A DNA stretch of 64,000 bases from Halieaceae bacterium. Lineage in GTDB: Bacteria > Pseudomonadota > Gammaproteobacteria > Pseudomonadales > Halieaceae. The stretch is taken from assembly GCA_024640505.1 (NCBI GenBank), contig JAHEEV010000004.1, positions 1 through 64,000 on the forward strand, written 5' to 3'. Every line of letters begins with the position of its first letter. Positions within the stretch are counted from its first letter, which is position 1. The notes under the pieces are model-generated. The model was given only the letters and a program-made list of their open reading frames with translations. It had not been told where the DNA came from and made no database searches. The position numbers were made by a program, and so were the translations under genes. This document shows positions 19,801-26,683 of the stretch, one piece after another.

Positions 19801-20337
19801 TCACTGACCATGGCGGTTGCTCGCAACCTCTACAAATTAATGGCCTGCAAGGACGAGTACGAGGTGGCGAGGCTCTACACCGAGGGGGAGTTCCAACGCC
19901 AACTGGAGAAGCAGTTTGAGGGAGATTTCGAGCTGCGTTTCAATCTGGCCCCGCCCCTGTTCAGCAAGCGTGACCCGCAGACGGGACATCCGATCAAGCG
20001 GGAATTCGGCCCGTGGATGGCAAAGGCTTTCACCCTGCTCGCCGGCCTGCGTTTTCTGCGCGGCACTGCACTGGATGTTTTCGGCTATACCGCTGAACGC
20101 AGGCGGGAACGCGCGGACGTCGCAGAGTACCGCGAGCTGCTGCAACAGTTGATCGACCCTCTGGACGCTCACAATTACGCGATCGCTACCGAGCTGGCCA
20201 GCCTGCCGGCCAGGTTGCGCGGCTTCGGCCACGTCAAGGACCGCAACCGCGAGCTGCTGGTGGAGCGGCGGGAAACGTTACTGTGCCAATTCCGGGGGGA
20301 AAGCCCGACCCCGGTGAAATTCGTGGAGGCACGCTAG
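16843..20337 (+). CDS. Indolepyruvate ferredoxin oxidoreductase, fused alpha/beta chain
   Basis: Thiamine-pyrophosphate enzyme that oxidatively decarboxylates arylpyruvates (or branched 2-oxo acids) to acyl-CoA with ferredoxin as acceptor. The 1164 residues combine the IorA-like part and the IorB-like gamma domain in one chain, as in aerobic proteobacteria. GAGG 8 bp upstream supports the ATG at 16843 over that at 16804. Seen in order: pyrimidine-binding region (GYRGSPLGGVDQAMW), CSGCP at C438, TPP motif MGGEGATWIG, a 4Fe-4S-type cluster starting at C641 (CEGCGDCSVKSNC), then the gamma domain (TGVGGTGVLTITALVAMAA). The family's usual C-terminal ferredoxin repeats are lacking. It overlaps the next, convergent gene by 4 bp. 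Confidence 0.92.
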   Translation: MGSEHSRSIRKVSLDDKYALDRARAYMTGIEALVRLPMLQHQRDQQRGLNTAAFISGYRGSPLGGVDQAMWKARPWLERHNVHFQPGVNEDLAATAVWGSQQTNLFAGARYDGVFGMWYGKGPGVDRSMDVIKHANAFGTSRYGGVLAVAGDDHACKSSTLPHQSEHMFIGASVPVLSPANVQEVLDLGVYGWELSRYSGCWVALKAITENMDSAISADIDPNRIEIVTPEDFELPADGVHARWPDKPLEQELRLNKYKIYAAREFARVNGLNRIVVDSPNARFGIITSGKAYLDVMQALEDMGIDDAAAAQIGLRVYKVGMPWPLEPRATHDFAEGLEEILVVEEKRSIIEDQLTGQLYNYPVAARPRVIGEFDEAGRDLLPNLAELTPAIVALAIASRIRRFFRSDIMDERITWIEQKEASLATPRDIIERVPHFCSGCPHNTSTRVPEGSHALGGIGCHYMATWMPDRDTHTFTQMGGEGATWIGQAPFTDTAHVFQNLGDGTYFHSGILAIRAAVSAGVNITYKILYNDAVAMTGGQPIDGTLRVEDLIYQVRGEGVRRIALVSDEPGKWRGQFHGIPGYSLHHRDEMDQLQRELREYQGTSVIVYEQTCAAEKRRRRKKGTLEDPAKRLFINAAVCEGCGDCSVKSNCLSVLPKQTDLGRKRQIDQSACNKDYSCASGFCPSFVTVLGGRLKKPSGGLGDIPVRFDPLPEPQLPSLERPWNTVVTGVGGTGVLTITALVAMAAHIEGKGCATMNQTGLAQKFGAVVSHVRVSENQEDIKAVRIPAGEADLLLGCDLVVTTTYEAMGKVARGRTQSVVNEAEVPTAAFVLDPDARFPTASMKRKILDEVGEEGAYFIDSTAVATALLGDSIAGNLFLLGYAWQQGLVPVSAAALEAAIDLNGVAVEFNRQAFLWGRRLAHQPERVLQVAGLDREPAAAPGLDEVIADREHRLVAYQNAAYAQTYRDTVARVRRADPTPEAGESLTMAVARNLYKLMACKDEYEVARLYTEGEFQRQLEKQFEGDFELRFNLAPPLFSKRDPQTGHPIKREFGPWMAKAFTLLAGLRFLRGTALDVFGYTAERRRERADVAEYRELLQQLIDPLDAHNYAIATELASLPARLRGFGHVKDRNRELLVERRETLLCQFRGESPTPVKFVEAR

Positions 20338-21119
20338 GTACGGTAGGGTACGGTCTCGCCGCCGGGTACGGCGGTTTCATTGGGGGCAAGGTGCAGGTAG
20401 CGCCTCAGGTAGTGTACGGCCAGGTAGAAGGGCCCGGTATCCAGCAGCGCCACGGTCGCCTTGAACAGGTAGTTGCTGCCGACCAGTACCAGTAAGGTCT
20501 GGAACGCCATATCGCCGCGGAGGAAAGCGGCGCCGAAGGTCACTGAGATTACCATGACCGAATCCACCAGCTGGCTGCCCAGGGTGCTGAAGTTGTTGCG
20601 CACCCACAGGTACCTGCCTTTGGTGACCCGTTTCCAGAAGTGGAACAGCTGCACGTCACAGTACTGGGCGGCGATATAGGCCAGCATGGAGGCAAACACC
20701 GCACCGGACGTGGTGGCATAGATCAGCTGGTACAATCCCACGCTCTGCTCCACCACCTGCCCGTTGGGCAGCGCTACCGGGGCCGCCAGTTGCAGAATCT
20801 GCCAGGGTGGCATGTTTTCGGCGGGTACTGCGGGTATGCTGTTGCCGAGCAGCAGCACGAAAAGGATGAAAAAATTCAGTCCCAGTCCCACCGTCACCAG
20901 AAAATTGGCCCGCGCCTTGCCATAGAGCTCGCAGACCAGGTCGGTGCAGAGAAAGGTCAGGGGGTAGGGCAACACGCCCACAGCCAGTGCCATGGGTCCG
21001 AGCTGGACAAAACGAGTGATACCGATAACGTTGAGTAGCGTCATCGCACACAGAAAAATGCCCGATAGAATCAGGAAGACGCGCTCCCGTCGCTCCCATA
21101 TAACCAGGCTTACCGGCAC
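20334..21119 (-). CDS. Queuosine-precursor transporter family protein (YhhQ/QPTR)
   Basis: Integral membrane protein of the VUT/YhhQ family; the characterised member takes up the queuosine precursors preQ0/preQ1. 261 residues with about six to seven hydrophobic segments and the diagnostic LPYPLTFLCTDLVCELYGKARA near residue 50, plus LGSQLVDSVMV near residue 180. GTG start 3 bp after the SDR stop, so the two are co-transcribed. A pterin-synthase-like gene (possible QueD relative) lies divergently, which fits a deazapurine or pterin role, though the exact substrate is inferred. Confidence 0.85.
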   Translation of the reverse strand: MPVSLVIWERRERVFLILSGIFLCAMTLLNVIGITRFVQLGPMALAVGVLPYPLTFLCTDLVCELYGKARANFLVTVGLGLNFFILFVLLLGNSIPAVPAENMPPWQILQLAAPVALPNGQVVEQSVGLYQLIYATTSGAVFASMLAYIAAQYCDVQLFHFWKRVTKGRYLWVRNNFSTLGSQLVDSVMVISVTFGAAFLRGDMAFQTLLVLVGSNYLFKATVALLDTGPFYLAVHYLRRYLHLAPNETAVPGGETVPYRT

Positions 21120-21122
21120 ACT

Positions 21123-21824
21123 TCAGGCCTCTTTCTGGCCCAGGTTGGCGTGCAGCACCGCGCCGTTGATCACCGGGTTGTGGTGGGCCCAACGGATCAG
21201 TTCGCCGATCTCCTCCGGCTGGATCAGGCGGTCGTAACTGTTCATGCCTGCAATGATGCGTTCCACTTCGGGATCATCCCCGAGATGCGTGCGCAGCATC
21301 TCGGTGTCGGTAAAGCCCGGGCAGATCAGGGCTGTATGCACACCGGCACCCATGAGATCCTGGCAGGTGGCGCGCATCATGCCCAGTTGGGCATGCTTGC
21401 TGACGACATAGCTGAAAGAGCCGGGCACGGCTTTCTCCGACAACGTGGAACCCACGTAGAGTACGCTGGAGGACCGGGGCAGCAACGACAGCAAGCGCCG
21501 GTTGAGGCTGTTGATCGCCACGACGTTGGTCTCCAGTACGCGCCGTAGACTGTCGCTGTCGCAGTCCTGCACGCTGTCCTTGAGCATCTGGCTGGCGTTG
21601 TGCACCAGCGCCACCGACGTGCAACCGGCGATATCCGGGGCCAGTGCGTCACAGGCAGCATCTATCGATTCAGGGGAAGAGAGGTCGCAGGGCAGGTTGT
21701 TCACCCCGGGCTCCGGGCATTCCCGTCGCGAGAGATTGAACACGCGAAAACCTTCAGCGACGAAAGCTCTGGCGGTTGCATGCCCGATGCCGACACTCGC
21801 ACCGGTAATGATTGCTGTCTTCAT
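21123..21824 (-). CDS. Short-chain dehydrogenase/reductase, sepiapterin-reductase-like in context
   Basis: Classical SDR of 233 residues. NADP-type glycine motif TGASVGIG at residues 7-14 followed by a basic RR at the end of beta-2 (FNLSRRE). The usual NNAG is replaced by HNAS, and the active site is S-x12-Y-x3-K (YVVSKHA). Located between a YhhQ-type transporter (same strand, 3 bp apart) and a divergent 6-pyruvoyl-tetrahydropterin-synthase-like gene. Sepiapterin reductases are SDRs, so a pterin-reducing role is plausible, but sequence alone does not establish it. Confidence 0.75.
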   Translation of the reverse strand: MKTAIITGASVGIGHATARAFVAEGFRVFNLSRRECPEPGVNNLPCDLSSPESIDAACDALAPDIAGCTSVALVHNASQMLKDSVQDCDSDSLRRVLETNVVAINSLNRRLLSLLPRSSSVLYVGSTLSEKAVPGSFSYVVSKHAQLGMMRATCQDLMGAGVHTALICPGFTDTEMLRTHLGDDPEVERIIAGMNSYDRLIQPEEIGELIRWAHHNPVINGAVLHANLGQKEA

Positions 21825-22052
21825 GGATGATCCGTTTCACGGTGCCTGGCCAGCACCTTCGACGTTCAGGTTCAGGCATTTTGCCTGGGTCGTCAAGGCA
21901 AATGCGGTGACGACGACTGCTTACCCGCGGGACTGACCGCGAAAATCGGGGCGCCTATTGTGCGCGCCGGCATTGGCTTGCAATCCACCATCGGTTGCGC
22001 TCCGTATGTTGAGGCATGACAATGCGTGGAAAATGGCAGGAAGACAGTATTC

Positions 22053-22535
22053 ATGGAACGATTGACGACACTTTTTATCGACAAGGAGAGCCACAAGTTC
22101 TCGGCGGCCCACTATACGATCTTTTCGTCGAGTGAGCGGGAGCGTCTGCACGGCCATAACTACTCGGTATCAGTGCGCATCGTTGCGCCCATCGGTCCCA
22201 ACGGTTTCTCTGCAGATTACAATGTCTACAAGTCGCGCCTGAAAGCGCTCTGTGATGACCTGGACGAGTACCTGCTGCTGGCCGGCGACTCCCCTCACCA
22301 GAGCATCGACGAAGCTGGAGCCTACTACCGGGTTGCTTTTGCCGGTGAGGAGATGATGTTCCTGCGAAGTGACACGCAAGTTCTGCCCATCAGCAACGCT
22401 ACCGTGGAAGAATTCTCCCACTACCTGCTGCAGCGACTGCTGCAGGTTTCAGAAGGGGAGGATCTGCGTGAGATAGAACTCTGCGTCGCATCGGGACCGG
22501 GCCAGCGGGCCAGCGCGATCTGGCGCATGGCCTGA
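22053..22535 (+). CDS. 6-pyruvoyl-tetrahydropterin synthase / QueD-family protein
   Basis: Member of the T-fold family that converts 7,8-dihydroneopterin triphosphate to 6-pyruvoyl-tetrahydropterin or 6-carboxy-tetrahydropterin (QueD). Zinc ligands are visible as the His in KFSAAHY near residue 19 and the two in RLHGHNY near residue 33. The start at 22053 has AGGAAG about 10 bp upstream and gives 160 residues; a GTG at 22026 would add nine unsupported residues. The conserved catalytic Cys of QueD (normally after SFSAAH) is not obvious, so a canonical QueD assignment is uncertain. Divergent from the SDR/transporter pair. Confidence 0.8.
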   Translation: MERLTTLFIDKESHKFSAAHYTIFSSSERERLHGHNYSVSVRIVAPIGPNGFSADYNVYKSRLKALCDDLDEYLLLAGDSPHQSIDEAGAYYRVAFAGEEMMFLRSDTQVLPISNATVEEFSHYLLQRLLQVSEGEDLREIELCVASGPGQRASAIWRMA

Positions 22536-22576
22536 GGGCCCTTCTTTTACTTTCAAACGGGTCAGACGTGGACCAC

Positions 22577-24622
22577 TCAGGTTCGCGCGGAAGCGGCGAT
22601 GCCGCTGTGGCGCAGCAGGGCCCCCGTATCCGGTTCGCGACCGCGGAAGGCGACAAACAGGTCCATCGGCTCCTTTGAGCCACCGGCTTCAAGGATGTTT
22701 GCCCGGAACGCAGCCCCTGTCTCCCGATTGAAAATGCCCTCTTCCTCGAACCGGGAGAAGGCGTCCGCTGACAGCACCTCGGCCCATTTGTAGCTGTAAT
22801 ATCCGGCCGCATAGCCACCCGCGAAGATGTGGCTGAAGCTGTTCTGGAAGCGGCTGAACGCAGGGGGAAGAACGACGGCCACCTCACTTCGCACCCGGTC
22901 CAGCAGATCCTGCACCGAATCGAATGCCCCGGTGCCCCATTCCATATGCAGTCGGAAGTCGAACAGGGCCAGTTCCAGCTGTCTGGCCAGCATGATGGCG
23001 GCGTTGAAATTGCGCGCGGCGAGCAATCGTTCCAGCAACGCCTCTGGCAGCGGTTCCCCGGTTTCATGGTGCCCCGAAATAAACGCCAATGCCTCCCGCT
23101 GCCAGCACCAGTTCTCCATGAACTGGCTGGGTAGCTCCACCGCGTCCCAGGCCACGCCGGAGATGCCGGATACGGCGGCCACCGTCTGGCGGGTCAGCAT
23201 GTGGTGCAGGCCGTGGCCGAATTCATGGAACAGGGTAGTGAGTTCAGCGTGACTCAGGAGTGCGGGGGCGTCACCCACCGGCGGTGTAAAGTTGCACACC
23301 ATGTAGGCAACGGGAATCTGCAGCTGTCCGCCGGACTGCCGGCGTGTGCGGCAGTCAGCCATCCAGGCTCCCCCTTTTTTGTGCTGTCGCGCGTAAAGAT
23401 CCAGGTAGAAGCGGGCGATGACATCGCCATCCTGCAGCAGTTCGAACAGGCGGGCATCGGGGTGGTAGCTGTCGAACTCAGTGACCTCCCTGACCGTGAC
23501 GCCATACAGGCGCTCCACGACCTGAAAAAGCCCCGGTAGTACCCGGCTGACCGGCAAGTAGGGCCGGATCTCCTCCTGGGAAATCTGGTACTGCTTCTGG
23601 CGCAGTTTCTCGCTGTAGTAAGTGACATCCCAGGCCTGCAGTTCCTGCAACCCGTGTTCTTCCCTGGCGTAATCCGACAGGGCCTGCCACTCGGCCTCGG
23701 CCTGTAAGCGGGACTGCCGGCCCAGCTCCTGCAGGAATTCCATGACGCGTGCCGGGCTATCTGCCATTTTGGTGGCCAGGGATAACTCCGCATAGTTGTC
23801 GAACCCCAGCAGTTTTGCCAGCTCCAGGCGCAGGTCCAGGGTCTCGCAGATAATGTCCGTGTTGTCCCACCGGCCGGCGTGGGGGCCATAGCCGGAAGCT
23901 CGGGTACAGTTGGCCGTATACACTTCCTCTCTGAGAGCGCGATCGTCGCAATAGGTCTGGACCGGGTGGTAAGAGGGGAACTCCAGGGTGATCAGGTAGC
24001 CGTCCAGCCCCTGCTGCTTTGCCGCCTGGCGAGCGAGGGCGAGGTTGGTCTCCGGGAGGCCGGCCAGTTGCTCTGCCGTGACCTGCCTGGTCCAGGCATC
24101 GGTGGCATCCAGTACATTTTCCCCGAATTGACTGCCCAGTTCCGACAGCCGCTTCTGCAGTTCGCCGTAGCGTCGCCGCGCAGCCGCCGGGAGTGATACG
24201 CCCGCCAGCCGGAAATCGCGCAGGGCGTTCTCGATCGCTTTGCGTCGGGCGGTATCCAGGGCGTGAAAGGACTCGCTGCCTGCAATCTGCCGGTACGCCT
24301 CGTAGAGCCCCGTGTGTTGCCCCTTCCAGGTGCTGTACTCGGAGAGTAAGGGCAGGGATCCGTGGTACGCCTCGCGCAGCGGCGCACTGTCCAGCACGGA
24401 GTGCAGGTGGGAAACGGGGGACCAGGCCCGGGCCAGCTGATCCTCCAGGTCCTCGAGCGGCTGCAGCAGGTTGTCCCAGTCATAGCTGTCGTGGGCGGCC
24501 AGCAGTGCGTCGACGGCGCGCTGGTTGCGTTCGATGAGCTCCCGGATGGCGGGCACCACGTCGGCGGGAGAGATGCGAGAGAAGGGTGGCAGGTCGTGCT
24601 GCTCGAGCAGTGGATTGGGCAT
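22577..24622 (-). CDS. prlC: Oligopeptidase A (M3 metallopeptidase)
   Basis: Cytoplasmic zinc endopeptidase that degrades oligopeptides, including cleaved signal peptides. Zinc motif HEFGHGLHHML at about residues 455-465 (HExxH). The N-terminus MPNPLLEQHDLPPFSRI at 24622 matches OpdA; a TTG frame from 24679 adds 19 residues lying in the thpR end and is not preferred. The 681 residues match the family. In Enterobacteria prlC is followed by rsmJ; here rsmJ is elsewhere (55782). Confidence 0.95.
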   Translation of the reverse strand: MPNPLLEQHDLPPFSRISPADVVPAIRELIERNQRAVDALLAAHDSYDWDNLLQPLEDLEDQLARAWSPVSHLHSVLDSAPLREAYHGSLPLLSEYSTWKGQHTGLYEAYRQIAGSESFHALDTARRKAIENALRDFRLAGVSLPAAARRRYGELQKRLSELGSQFGENVLDATDAWTRQVTAEQLAGLPETNLALARQAAKQQGLDGYLITLEFPSYHPVQTYCDDRALREEVYTANCTRASGYGPHAGRWDNTDIICETLDLRLELAKLLGFDNYAELSLATKMADSPARVMEFLQELGRQSRLQAEAEWQALSDYAREEHGLQELQAWDVTYYSEKLRQKQYQISQEEIRPYLPVSRVLPGLFQVVERLYGVTVREVTEFDSYHPDARLFELLQDGDVIARFYLDLYARQHKKGGAWMADCRTRRQSGGQLQIPVAYMVCNFTPPVGDAPALLSHAELTTLFHEFGHGLHHMLTRQTVAAVSGISGVAWDAVELPSQFMENWCWQREALAFISGHHETGEPLPEALLERLLAARNFNAAIMLARQLELALFDFRLHMEWGTGAFDSVQDLLDRVRSEVAVVLPPAFSRFQNSFSHIFAGGYAAGYYSYKWAEVLSADAFSRFEEEGIFNRETGAAFRANILEAGGSKEPMDLFVAFRGREPDTGALLRHSGIAASART

Positions 24623-24653
24623 GTCAATGTGTCTTGTGGATAGGATGATCGAT

Positions 24654-25196
24654 CTATAGTAACCCGGACTGGCCGGCAATTTCCCACTCCGTTATTGGGT
24701 GATAGCTGACACCGGTTCGGCCCTGGCGTGATTCGAACAGCGTGAAATGGTCGTAACAGAAGTGAAAGTCCGGCGGGGAGGCGGGCGGGGCGGGTGCACG
24801 GTCGCAGCCGCGAAACAGCGTAATATGTGGCTGGAAGGTTTTTCGGTCGCGCTTGCCACCTACCCGATGGGAGAGGATCCCCAGTTTGCCCGCCAGGTGC
24901 GAAAGTTCCGGCGGGCAGAGTGTCGGCCCGAGCCAGTATATGCCAGGTTTGTGCCAGTAGCCGGTACGGTCCAGTGTGAGCGCCGCTCCGCGCGGCTGCG
25001 AGCGTTGCAGCCACGAATCGACAGACAGACAGAGCTGCTCGATGTCCCGCTCGCCCAGCTCGCCGATGAATGCGAGCGTGATGTGGAAGTTGGCCGGGGG
25101 TACGGGGCGGCCCACCGCGTTAAACTGCCGGTCGCGCCAGTCCGCTATGGCGAGAAGGGTCTGTTGGTCAGGTTCCAGGCCGAAGAAAGCGCGCAT
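24654..25196 (-). CDS. thpR: RNA 2',3'-cyclic phosphodiesterase (2H family)
   Basis: LigT/ThpR-type 2H phosphoesterase of 180 residues. The two catalytic HxT motifs are at H38-T40 (NFHITLAFIGE) and H124-T126 (QPHITLFRG). The enzyme opens 2',3'-cyclic phosphates at RNA ends and was first described as a 2'-5' RNA ligase. It sits 5 bp downstream of a DEAD-box helicase and just upstream of prlC, so the helicase and cyclic phosphodiesterase may act together in RNA metabolism (inference). Confidence 0.92.
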   Translation of the reverse strand: MRAFFGLEPDQQTLLAIADWRDRQFNAVGRPVPPANFHITLAFIGELGERDIEQLCLSVDSWLQRSQPRGAALTLDRTGYWHKPGIYWLGPTLCPPELSHLAGKLGILSHRVGGKRDRKTFQPHITLFRGCDRAPAPPASPPDFHFCYDHFTLFESRQGRTGVSYHPITEWEIAGQSGLL

Positions 25197-25201
25197 CGAG
25201 G

Positions 25202-26518
25202 CTACTCTTTCTTTTTCATGAGAGGCGCAAACCCATCATTGTCCCCGCCGGTGTCGCTGCGGGGCTTGCCACGGCTCTTCTGGTTGCGTTGACGGGTTTT
25301 CTGCTTGGGCGGCGCGGACTTGCTGCGTTTTTTCTTGCGGCCCTCGGCCTTGCCGGATGACTTCGTTTTCTTCGGTCCGCTGTAGCGCGCCTTAAGTCCC
25401 GGCAGGCTGCGGCGCTCGAACGCCAGCTTCAGATAGCGCTGGATGCTGATCATAAGGTTCCACTCGGGAGGGCCGACCAACGATATGGCCAGTCCACTGG
25501 CGCCTGCGCGACCCGTGCGCCCCGTGCGATGGAGGTAGTCATCCCCACTGTGCGGCATGTCGTAGTTGATCACCAGGTCGATGTCGCTGACGTCCAGGCC
25601 ACGAGCGGCGACATCGCTGGCACACAGAATATCGATTTTCCCATCGCTGAACTGCACCATCACCTGTTTGCGCTGCTCGGTCGTCAACTCGCCATGGAGG
25701 CATCCACAGCGTAGCCCGGCATGCCTGAGTGCACCCGAGAGTCGCTCCGCGGTCCTGCGCTTGTTGGCAAATACCAGCGCGCGCCTGAAGCCCCCGCTCT
25801 CCAGCAGGGCCTGTAGCAGCCTGTCCTTGTGGTCAGGGCCGTCGGCGAGTATCAACTGGTGAAAGATGCTGCTGTGAGGTTGTCTCACGGCCCCTACCGT
25901 GACCGTCTCGTGCTCGTCCATCAATTCGCGAACGACACCGCCCAGGCCGCGGTGCCTGAGAGTGGCAGAAAGCATGAGCAGCTGCCGGTCGGGGGCGCAG
26001 TAGCCGTTTATTTTCAGGACATCCTCGCGAAAGCCCATATCCAGCATGCGGTCCGCTTCATCCAGCACGAGGGTCTGCAAGGCGCTGAGGTCGGCGCTGC
26101 CCCGTTCGCAGTGCTCCAGCAGTCGACCGGGAGTGGCAATGATGATCTCGGGGTTCTTGCGAAACAGGGATTGCTGGTACTTGAAATCAGCCCCGCCGGT
26201 GATCGCCTGGGCCTGCAGCGCGGATTTTCGCAGCAGTGCCCGGCTCTGCTTCAGTACCTGCCTGGCCAGTTCCCGGGTCGGCACCAGAATCAGGGCCAGG
26301 GTCCCGGCCTGCGCCCCTGCCTGCCCGGTCAGAATTTTCTGCGCCAGCGGGACCAGATAGGCGAGCGTCTTGCCGCTGCCGGTTTCGGCACTGATGACGA
26401 CGTCAGAGCCAGCCAGCGCCAGTGGCATTGCCTGTTCCTGCACGGCCGTGGGTTCGCTGAAGCCCAGCTCATCCATGCCCAGTTGCAGACGGCGGTCCAG
26501 TTGCAGTGCTTCCAGCAA
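25202..26518 (-). CDS. DEAD-box ATP-dependent RNA helicase (SrmB/RhlE-like)
   Basis: RNA helicase with all core motifs: Q motif region ELGFSEPTAVQ, motif I SAETGSGKT, Ia PTRELA, II DEAD, III SAT, IV/V region LCASDVAARGLDV, and VI HRTGRTGRAG. The C-terminus (last 70 residues) is Lys/Arg/Ser-rich, typical of RNA-binding tails. I place the start at the TTG at 26518 because GGGGGAAAG lies 5-10 bp upstream and the product begins close to the Q motif; an ATG frame from 26593 would add 25 residues without family support. Length 438. First gene of helicase-thpR-prlC. Confidence 0.9.
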   Translation of the reverse strand: MLEALQLDRRLQLGMDELGFSEPTAVQEQAMPLALAGSDVVISAETGSGKTLAYLVPLAQKILTGQAGAQAGTLALILVPTRELARQVLKQSRALLRKSALQAQAITGGADFKYQQSLFRKNPEIIIATPGRLLEHCERGSADLSALQTLVLDEADRMLDMGFREDVLKINGYCAPDRQLLMLSATLRHRGLGGVVRELMDEHETVTVGAVRQPHSSIFHQLILADGPDHKDRLLQALLESGGFRRALVFANKRRTAERLSGALRHAGLRCGCLHGELTTEQRKQVMVQFSDGKIDILCASDVAARGLDVSDIDLVINYDMPHSGDDYLHRTGRTGRAGASGLAISLVGPPEWNLMISIQRYLKLAFERRSLPGLKARYSGPKKTKSSGKAEGRKKKRSKSAPPKQKTRQRNQKSRGKPRSDTGGDNDGFAPLMKKKE

Positions 26519-26683
26519 GGCGCTTTCCCCCGATAAGCCAGGCCAGGCCTGACGGAGCCTGCATGTTACCCGAAGGCCAGGCAGCATAGCCACCGGCCTT
26601 GCACCCGGCAGCCGAGAGCAGGGGCAATATCATCCGTTGTATGATGTAGCCTGTTTACTGCTGCACTGCCGAACGCAACGCTT

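Noticed and set aside
21873-21887. CAGGCA/TGCCTG inverted repeat between the SDR and the PTPS-like gene
   Set aside because: Only 6 bp with a 3-nt spacer and no link to a promoter; expected by chance in an intergenic region of this size.
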